Source of the DNA: Nocardioides dokdonensis FR1436
Lineage (GTDB): Bacteria; Actinomycetota; Actinomycetes; Propionibacteriales; Nocardioidaceae
Length of the DNA: 64,000 nt
Assembly: GCF_001653335.1 (NCBI RefSeq)
Contig: NZ_CP015079.1
Coordinates: 3,596,001 to 3,660,000 of the forward strand
Reading direction: 5' to 3'
In this document: piece by piece, positions 56,531 through 64,000 of the stretch
Position numbering within the stretch: the stretch's first letter is position 1
How the letters are laid out: each line of letters starts with the position of its first letter
Made by a program: the position numbers and the translations under genes
Notes under the pieces: generated by a model
Databases searched by the model: none
What the model saw: the letters and a program-made list of their open reading frames with translations, nothing else
What the model was told of the DNA's origin: nothing

Positions 56531-57424
56531 GTGAGCGTCCCGCACCCCCGCAACCTGCTCGCCAACAAGGTCTACATGCCGGTGGTGCCGATCCCCGACG
56601 GCCGCATCGTCGACCTCCCGGGCCGCGGCAGCACCTACGTCACGGACACTCCCGGTCCCACCCCGGACGCACCGGCGGTCGTGCTGCTGCACGCCCTGGG
56701 CTGCACCGGGCTGCTCACGTGGTTCCCGGCGATCCCCCGTCTCGCCGAGCGCTACCGGGTGATCACCCTCGACCAGCGCTGGCACGGGCAGGGCATCCGC
56801 GGCGAGTCGTTCTCGCTCCACGACTGCGCCGACGACGTGGCGGCGCTGCTCGACGTGCTCGGCCTGGAGAAGGCCGTGGTCGCGGGCTACTCGATGGGCG
56901 GGGTCGTCGCCCAGCGGACCTGGCGCCAGCACCCGGACCGGGTGGCCGGGCTGGTGCTGGCAGCCACGTCGGACCGCTTCCAGCTCACGGTCGCGGAGCG
57001 GTTCTTCTTCACCGGCATGGGCGTCTCGATGCTCGGTGCGCGCGGCATCGCGCGCTCCAAGGTCGCGACCCAGGCGGCGCGCACGACCGCCCGGGCCTTC
57101 GACGTCGATCCGGGCGACATCCAGGCCTGGGCGATCCGCGAGTTCCGCAGCACCAGCCCCTGGGCGGTGGCCGAGGCGGTGACGGTCCTGGGCCGCCACC
57201 ACTCCCGTCCGTGGCTGGGTCGCATCGACGTGCCGACCGCCGTGGTGGTGACCAACCGCGACCACATCATCCCACCGCAGCGCCAGCTCGCCCTGGCCCG
57301 AGCCATCAGGGGCGCGACCGTGCACGACATCGAGGCCGGGCACGCCGGCTGCGTGCTGGAGTCCGAGGTCTTCGTGCCGGCGTTGCTGGAGGCGACCGCC
57401 ACGGTCGCCGCCCGGGCGTCCTAG
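56531..57424 (+). CDS. Alpha/beta hydrolase, probable KstR regulon member
   Basis: 297 residues. Oxyanion HALGCTGLLTWFPAIP, nucleophile GYSMGGVVAQRTW (Ser, about 118), Asp in VVTNRDHIIPP and His in IEAGHAGCVLE. GTG with AGGA upstream. Divergent from the fadE28-29 operon across a KstR box. It could hydrolyse a steroid ester or lactone; the substrate cannot be read. Converges on the WS/DGAT gene. Confidence 0.82.
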   Translation: MSVPHPRNLLANKVYMPVVPIPDGRIVDLPGRGSTYVTDTPGPTPDAPAVVLLHALGCTGLLTWFPAIPRLAERYRVITLDQRWHGQGIRGESFSLHDCADDVAALLDVLGLEKAVVAGYSMGGVVAQRTWRQHPDRVAGLVLAATSDRFQLTVAERFFFTGMGVSMLGARGIARSKVATQAARTTARAFDVDPGDIQAWAIREFRSTSPWAVAEAVTVLGRHHSRPWLGRIDVPTAVVVTNRDHIIPPQRQLALARAIRGATVHDIEAGHAGCVLESEVFVPALLEATATVAARAS

Positions 57425-57442
57425 CCGGTCCGGGCCCCTGCC

Positions 57443-58855
57443 CTAGCCGATCGAGGTCAGTCCCTCGGCGGCGACCGCGGCCCTGAGCTCGGCCAGCGCC
57501 GCCGGGAACCGGTTCACCAGGTCGTCGACGTCGGGCATCGAGTCGCGGCAGGCGATGACCCCGACGTGCAGGTCGCCCGCGTTGGACAGCACCGTGATGT
57601 TCAGCCCGGCGCCGTGGAAGACCGGACCCAGGGGATAGAGCGACTCGATCTTGGCGCCCACGAAGTACAGCGGCACCGGCGGTCCCGGCACGTTGGAGAT
57701 GACCAGGTTGTGCACGACCGGGTGCCGCTCGGCCAGCCGCATGCCCGCGTAGGCCCGCACGGCCAGGCCGAACGTCCGCGGCGCGGCGAACTCCGCCCAG
57801 TCCTGCAGCGCGTCCGCGCTCACCGCGTTGTGGTGGTCCTTGGCGTGCTGGTTGCGCACCGCCATGTCCCGCAGGCGCTCGAGGGGCTCCTCGATGTCGG
57901 TGCCGAGCTTGGTGAAGAGCGCGGAGACCTTGTTCGCGCCCTCGGAGCGCTTCGAGGAGCTGCGCACCGAGACGGGGACCGTGGCCAGCAGCGAGTCGTC
58001 GGGCAGCTCGCCCCGGTCCTCGAGGTAGGAGCGCAGCGCGCCACCGGCGACGGTGAGCACGACGTCGTTCACGGTGGTGCCGGTCGCCTTCTTGATCTCA
58101 CGCACGTCGTCGAGGGACATGTCGGCCAGGCCGATGGAGCGGCGGCCGGTGATGGTGCCGTTGAACGACGTGCGGGGCGCGGTCAACGGGGCGGCCATGG
58201 CCGTGCCGGCCCGAGCGCGCCCCACGGTCTTGGTGACCAGCTTGGCCGAGGGGCTCAGCAGCCGGGCGACCTGCAGCGGCTTGGTCGCGGTGCTGACCAC
58301 GCCACGCCCCAGCAGCTCACCAGGGCCGGGCTCGCGCGGCTGCGTCTGCGGGGTGGCGGGCACGAGGGGGTCGTCGGTGGCCGAGAGGGCGCACAGGTGC
58401 GAGATGAGGTTCGCCCCCGAGACGCCGTCGACGGTCGCGTGGTGCATCTTGCTCATCACCGCGACCTTGTCGCCCTGGTAGCCCTCGATCACCCACATCT
58501 CCCACAGGGGACGCGAGCGGTCGAGCGGCAGCCCGGCGAGGTGGGCGGCGAGATCGGTCAGCTCGTCGTAGCCCCCGGGGGTGGGCAGCGCGAGCCGGTG
58601 CACGTGCCGCTCGATGTCGAAGTTCTTGTCCTGGACCCACACCGGGTGGTCGAGGCCCAGCGGCACCCGACGCAGCCGCCGGGTGAACGCGGGCACGTCA
58701 CGGACGCGCTTCTCGATCCCGGACTGCAGGTTGGCGAAGGAGTAGCCACCGGGCATCGTCGTGGCGTCCAGCACCAGCACCCCGCACACGTGCATGAGCT
58801 GTGCGGGCGTCTCGAGGTAGAGGAAGCTGGCGTCGAGGCCGGAGAGGCGGTCCAT
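57443..58855 (-). CDS. Wax ester synthase / diacylglycerol acyltransferase (WS/DGAT)
   Basis: 470 residues. The active-site motif HHxxxDG is present (KMHHATVDGVSGANLI, about 138), with the starting LSGLDASFLYLETP and the family block NLVISNVPGPPVPLYFVGA. WS/DGAT enzymes transfer acyl-CoA to alcohols or diacylglycerol for storage lipid. ATG with AAAGG upstream. A KstR box lies 20 bp upstream, tying storage-lipid synthesis to sterol use, where large amounts of acyl-CoA arise. Confidence 0.93.
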   Translation of the reverse strand: MDRLSGLDASFLYLETPAQLMHVCGVLVLDATTMPGGYSFANLQSGIEKRVRDVPAFTRRLRRVPLGLDHPVWVQDKNFDIERHVHRLALPTPGGYDELTDLAAHLAGLPLDRSRPLWEMWVIEGYQGDKVAVMSKMHHATVDGVSGANLISHLCALSATDDPLVPATPQTQPREPGPGELLGRGVVSTATKPLQVARLLSPSAKLVTKTVGRARAGTAMAAPLTAPRTSFNGTITGRRSIGLADMSLDDVREIKKATGTTVNDVVLTVAGGALRSYLEDRGELPDDSLLATVPVSVRSSSKRSEGANKVSALFTKLGTDIEEPLERLRDMAVRNQHAKDHHNAVSADALQDWAEFAAPRTFGLAVRAYAGMRLAERHPVVHNLVISNVPGPPVPLYFVGAKIESLYPLGPVFHGAGLNITVLSNAGDLHVGVIACRDSMPDVDDLVNRFPAALAELRAAVAAEGLTSIG

Positions 58856-58874
58856 GGGGGCCTTTCATAGGAAA

Positions 58875-58889
58875 TAGAACGTGTTCTAG
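58875..58889. promoter_or_regulatory. KstR-type operator of the WS/DGAT gene
   Basis: TAGAACGTGTTCTAG, identical to the site at 26123, 20 bp upstream of the WS/DGAT ATG. The esterase gene lies 110 bp on the other side and has its own leaderless promoter. Confidence 0.9.
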
Positions 58890-58999
58890 TTTCACATGTG
58901 GACGGCCCCTCCCGACAGCCCTGCATGTGATCCTGTGAGGAGGATCTCACCACAGAGTTCACCGGACCCGTCGCGGAACGGGCCCCTAGAGTGCCCCGC

Positions 59000-60247
59000 A
59001 TGTCCTTCCTCCGCCGCCAGGTCGTGACCGCTGCGCTGACGGCCAACGCGCTGCGCCCGCTGCCCGGCTACGGCGCGAGCGCCGTGGCCTTCTTCCCCGC
59101 CTGGCTCGTCGGCGAGCTGGCACCGCACGTCCTGGCCGTCACCGCCGCGGACGCGGCCGCCCACGCCAGCGGGAGGCGGCGCGACCCCCGGGGGCTGGCA
59201 CTGGCCGCGGTGAGCGCCGCCGGCCTGGCCCACCTGGTCGCGCAGAGCCGCCAGGTCCGCGAGGTCGCGGAGGACGCCCTCGTCGATGCGCTGGGAGCCG
59301 ACTACCTCGACCAGCTCGAGACCCGTCCCACGCCGGCCGACCTGGCGGTGCCGTGGCGTCGGTTGGTCTACCCGTTCCGGATGCGCGAGGCACGGGTGCG
59401 CGTCGACCGCGACATCGTGTTCGACGACACCGCCGGGCGGCGCGGCATGCTCGACATCTACCGGCCCGCCGACGGCCAGCTCGCCGACGCGCCGGTCCTG
59501 CTGCAGGTCCACGGCGGCGGCTGGACGATCGGGCGCAAGGACCAGCAGGCCATCCCGCTGATGCAGCACCTGGCCGCCAAGGGCTGGGTCTGCGTCGCGA
59601 TCAACTACCGCCTGGCACCGAGGCACCTGTGGCCCGCGCAGATCGTGGACGTGAAGAAGGCGATCGCCTGGGTCCGCGAGCACATCGCCGCCTACGGCGG
59701 CGACCCCGACTACATCGCGATCACCGGCGGCTCCGCCGGCGGGCACCTCGCCGCCCTGGCCGCCCTGACGCCCGGACGGCGGGAGTGGCAGCCGGGCTTC
59801 GAGGACGCCGACACCTCCGTCCAGGTGGCGGTGCCTCTCTACGGCGTCTATGACATCGCGGGGTCGACCGGCCTGCGCCGGACGCTGCTCATGCGCGACG
59901 GCTTCGTGGGCCCGCGGGTGCTGGGGACCCGGTGGGAGCAGGATCCCGAGGTCTTCGAGGACGCCTCCCCGATCCTCCAGGTGAGCGAGGACGCTCCCGA
60001 CATGTTCGTGCTGCACGGTCACCACGACTCCCTGGCCCCCGTCGAGGCGGCCCGGGCGTTCGTCGAGCGGCTGCGCAGCGTATCCAAGCGCTCGGTGGTG
60101 TACGCCGAGCTGCCGGGCGCCCAGCACGCCTTCGACGTCTTCCCCTCGATCCGCAGCTCCCACGTGGTGCGCGCGGTCGACCGCTACCTGCACTGGCACT
60201 GGAACCAGTACCGCCGCGAACGCGCCGCGGCGGCCGGCGCACGCTGA
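59000..60247 (+). CDS. LipC-type alpha/beta hydrolase (HSL family esterase)
   Basis: 415 residues. N-terminal hydrophobic region (ASAVAFFPAWLVGELAPHVLAV), then the HSL-type domain: HGGGWTIGRKDQQAIPLM (HGGG oxyanion), TGGSAGGHLAALAAL (Ser, about 248), Asp/His in LHGHHDSLAPVE and PGAQHAFDVFPS. Resembles mycobacterial LipC-like cell-envelope esterases. ATG 59000 chosen: TAGAGT is 7 nt before it, a leaderless pattern; GTG 58991 overlaps the -10. It may act on steroid or wax esters next to the WS/DGAT. Confidence 0.85.
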   Translation: MSFLRRQVVTAALTANALRPLPGYGASAVAFFPAWLVGELAPHVLAVTAADAAAHASGRRRDPRGLALAAVSAAGLAHLVAQSRQVREVAEDALVDALGADYLDQLETRPTPADLAVPWRRLVYPFRMREARVRVDRDIVFDDTAGRRGMLDIYRPADGQLADAPVLLQVHGGGWTIGRKDQQAIPLMQHLAAKGWVCVAINYRLAPRHLWPAQIVDVKKAIAWVREHIAAYGGDPDYIAITGGSAGGHLAALAALTPGRREWQPGFEDADTSVQVAVPLYGVYDIAGSTGLRRTLLMRDGFVGPRVLGTRWEQDPEVFEDASPILQVSEDAPDMFVLHGHHDSLAPVEAARAFVERLRSVSKRSVVYAELPGAQHAFDVFPSIRSSHVVRAVDRYLHWHWNQYRRERAAAAGAR

Positions 60248-60265
60248 GCTGCCCCCAGGAGCTCC

Positions 60266-62338
60266 TCAGCGGGGCAGGCCCAGGATCCGCTCCCCCGCGA
60301 CGTTGCGCAGCACCTGGGTGGTGCCGCCGGCGATGGACAGGCAGCGGGTGTTGAGCATGTCGCGCACGTCCTCCGCGAGCTGCTCGACCGAGGCGTCGGG
60401 GCAGTAGGAGGCCACCGCCTCCTCCTGCAGCGCGACCACGAGCTCGGCGGCGTCCTGGCGGTTGCGGACCCCCAGCAGCTTGGCGACGCTCGACTCCGCA
60501 CCGGGGCCCTGGCCGGCCAGCGACCGCAGCGTGGACCGGACCCCGAGCAGGGTGCAGACCGTCGACAGCGCGACGCTGCGACCCACGGCGACCCGGCGAG
60601 CCGCGCCCAGGTCGCGCTGCGCGGCCAGCTCGACGGCACGCTCGGTGGCGGTGGCCAGCCGGCTGCCTGCCATCGCCACCCGCTCGTTGGCCAGCGTGGT
60701 GCGCGCCAGGCGCCAGCCGTCCCCCGGCTCGGCGACGACGCAGTCGTCCGGGACGAACACGTCGTCGAGGAACACCTCGTTGAACAGCGCCTCGCCGGTG
60801 ATCTCGCGCAGCGGGCGGACGTCGATGCCCTCCGAGCCGCGCATGTCGACCAGGAAGTAGGTGATGCCGCGGTGCTGCGGGACGTCGGGGTCGGTGCGGG
60901 CCAGGCAGATCGCCCAGTCCGCGCGCTCGGCCAGCGAGGTCCAGACCTTCTGCCCGCTCAGGCGCCACCCGCCCTCGACCTTGACCGCGCGGGTGCGCAA
61001 CGAGGCCAGGTCGGAGCCGGCGCCGGGCTCGGAGAACAGCTGGCACCACACCAGCTCACCGCGCAGCGAGGGCAGCACCAGCCGCTCGCGCTGCGCGTCG
61101 GTGCCGTGCTGCACGATCGTGGGCAGCGCCCACCCGGCGATGACGATGTCAGGGCGCTCGACCCCGGCCTCGGCGAGCTCCTCGTCGATGACGACCTGCT
61201 CCACCGCGTCAGCGCCGCGACCGTACGGCGCGGGCCAGTGTGGGGTGAGCAGACCGGCCTCGACCAGGGCGCTGCGGCGCTGGTCCGCGGGCAGTGCCGC
61301 CACGCGGGCGACGTCCTCGCGCACGGCGGCGCGCACGTGCTCGTCGCGACCCTCGAGGTCGAGGCGGACCTTGCGGCGACGCCCCTCGACCGCGGTCGCG
61401 ACCAGCCGCTCGGCGGCGTCCTCGCCGCGACCCAGCAGCCCGCGCAGGACCAGCGCGCGACGCAGGTAGAGGTGGGCGTCGTGCTCGAAGGTGAAGCCGA
61501 TCCCGCCCAGCACCTGGATGCAGGTCTTCGCGACCTCCACCGCCCCGTCGAAGCAGACGACCTCGGCCACGTCGGCCGCGAAGGCCCACTGGTCCTCGTC
61601 ACCGTCCGCAGCAGCGGAGGCGACGTCCCACGCGGCCGCGGTCACCGCCTCGGCGGTCTCCAGCATCTCGGCACAGAGGTGCTTGACCGCCTGGAAGCTG
61701 CCGATGGGGCGACCGAACTGCTCGCGCACCTTGGCGTACTCGACGGCGGTCGCCAGGCACCAGCGCGCCAGGCCCGCCGCCTCGGCGGCGGCGTAGGTGA
61801 CGGCAGCACGCCGCAGGGTCGCGGCCGTGGCGCCCTCGACGGGGGAGCCGTCGGAGGTGTCGACGGCGCTCACCCGGGCGAAGCGACGGGTCAGGTCGAG
61901 GCCGGGCGAGGCCTCCAGCTCCAGCGCGTCGCGGGCGACGACCACGAGACGGTCGCCGTCCACGACCACGGCCCGGGTCGCGCTCGGTGCGTCCCACAGC
62001 ACCGCGTCGAGCACGACGGAGACGATCTCGTCGACGGCGCCCGAGGGCAGCAGGTGCGCGGCCACGACCGGGCCGAGCAGGGCGCCGGGCACCAGCTCGT
62101 GGGCACAGGCCTCGAGCGCCACGGCCAGGTCCAGGGCGGAGCCGCCACCGCCGCCGAGGTCCTCGGCCACGGCGATCGAGGGCACCCCCATCGCGACCAG
62201 GGCCTGCCAGGTGTCGGCGAAGCGCGCGTCCTGGTCGCCCTCGGCGGCCCTGGCCACCGACGGCCCCTCCAGGCCGGCCGCCCACGACCGCAGGCTGGCC
62301 GCCAGCTCGGCGTGCTCCTCGGAGATCCCGATCGACAT
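60266..62338 (-). CDS. fadE34: Two-module acyl-CoA dehydrogenase FadE34/ChsE3-like
   Basis: 690 residues with two ACAD modules in one chain, as in Rv3573c (711 aa). N-terminal module: YAKVREQFGRPIGSFQAVKHLCAEM and QVLGGIGFTFEHDAHLYLRR. C-terminal module: LFSEPGAGSDLASLRTRAVK, SGQKVWTSLAERADWAICLA and SIAGGTTQVLRNVAGERILG. Acts on 5-carbon steroid side-chain CoA. GGAGGG 8 nt before the ATG. KstR box 18 bp upstream. Confidence 0.92.
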   Translation of the reverse strand: MSIGISEEHAELAASLRSWAAGLEGPSVARAAEGDQDARFADTWQALVAMGVPSIAVAEDLGGGGGSALDLAVALEACAHELVPGALLGPVVAAHLLPSGAVDEIVSVVLDAVLWDAPSATRAVVVDGDRLVVVARDALELEASPGLDLTRRFARVSAVDTSDGSPVEGATAATLRRAAVTYAAAEAAGLARWCLATAVEYAKVREQFGRPIGSFQAVKHLCAEMLETAEAVTAAAWDVASAAADGDEDQWAFAADVAEVVCFDGAVEVAKTCIQVLGGIGFTFEHDAHLYLRRALVLRGLLGRGEDAAERLVATAVEGRRRKVRLDLEGRDEHVRAAVREDVARVAALPADQRRSALVEAGLLTPHWPAPYGRGADAVEQVVIDEELAEAGVERPDIVIAGWALPTIVQHGTDAQRERLVLPSLRGELVWCQLFSEPGAGSDLASLRTRAVKVEGGWRLSGQKVWTSLAERADWAICLARTDPDVPQHRGITYFLVDMRGSEGIDVRPLREITGEALFNEVFLDDVFVPDDCVVAEPGDGWRLARTTLANERVAMAGSRLATATERAVELAAQRDLGAARRVAVGRSVALSTVCTLLGVRSTLRSLAGQGPGAESSVAKLLGVRNRQDAAELVVALQEEAVASYCPDASVEQLAEDVRDMLNTRCLSIAGGTTQVLRNVAGERILGLPR

Positions 62339-62355
62339 GCAGTGCCCTCCAAAAC

Positions 62356-62370
62356 TAGAACGTGTTCTCA
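62356..62370. promoter_or_regulatory. KstR-type operator, fadE34 / methyltransferase
   Basis: TAGAACGTGTTCTCA with core AAC-GT-GTT, 18 bp from both the fadE34 ATG and the divergent methyltransferase GTG. Forward -10 TAGGCT (62376-62381) with a 6-nt spacer to GTG. Confidence 0.88.
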
Positions 62371-62378
62371 CTCTATAG

Positions 62379-64000
<1,622 letters not shown>

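Noticed and set aside
54224..57343. A 1039-residue version of the fused dehydrogenase
   Set aside because: The extra N-terminus is the shadow of the divergent hydrolase and spans the KstR box. GTG at 56410 with GGAGG is the real start.

Overview
The window is high-GC actinobacterial DNA. Ordinary housekeeping genes (rapZ, uvrC, uvrA with a LexA box), leaderless promoters of the TANNNT-N6-RTG type and a large sterol-degradation locus point to a Nocardioidaceae-like actinobacterium. The genus is an inference. No rRNA, tRNA, CRISPR array or complete insertion sequence was seen.

Layout. Positions 1-7150 hold DNA repair and unrelated genes: rapZ end, uvrC, a Rieske lipoprotein, uvrA, a metallo-beta-lactamase-fold hydrolase and a membrane-anchored protein. 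From 7276 to the right edge the window is dominated by a cholesterol/phytosterol catabolic island. Gene order repeatedly matches the Mycobacterium tuberculosis locus: kshA/kshB; fadE26-fadE27-fadD17; fadD19 divergent from echA19; an F420-type oxidoreductase divergent from a DUF35-ltp4-ltp3 run; cyp125 (here two tandem copies) divergent from fadA5; hsaA-hsaD-hsaC-hsaB; hsaG-hsaF divergent from kstD-chsH3; the fadE28/29-chsH2-chsH1-ltp2 operon; and fadE34. Twelve palindromes of the form TnnAACnnGTTnnA (KstR-type operators) sit upstream of nearly all of these, so the island reads as one regulon. KstR itself, the Mce4 importer, HsaE and the early 3-beta-HSD/cholesterol oxidase step are not in the window.

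Non-sterol blocks interrupt the island. Positions 13931-19328 hold a four-gene same-strand cassette: TPR-CHAT caspase-like protease, ECF-type sigma factor, a small cysteine-free protein and a secreted subtilisin. The last three genes overlap by 4 bp each. This is the best candidate for an undescribed system: a sigma-factor-linked two-protease module. Positions 34018-37406 hold an AbiEi/DUF559-like gene bracketed by repeated palindromes, a sulfotransferase-like gene and a PHP-domain protein. Positions 45893-51379 hold glutaredoxin, a YceH-methyltransferase fusion, a 2'-5' RNA ligase, a guanidine-III riboswitch with an SMR (Gdx-type) exporter, a photolyase-family protein, an SPFH protein and a dienelactone hydrolase.

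How the sterol genes work together. CYP125 oxidises the side chain. FadD19, FadD17 and possibly a FadD8-like ligase make CoA thioesters. FadE26/27, FadE34 and FadE28/29 dehydrogenate; EchA19, ChsH3 and ChsH1/H2 hydrate; FadA5, Ltp2, Ltp3 and Ltp4 cleave. KstD and KshAB open ring B; HsaA/B, HsaC and HsaD open and cleave ring A; HsaF/HsaG finish the small fragment. Two architectural novelties stand out: FadE28 and FadE29 are fused into one polypeptide, and ChsH2 is split into two translationally coupled genes (MaoC half and DUF35 half).
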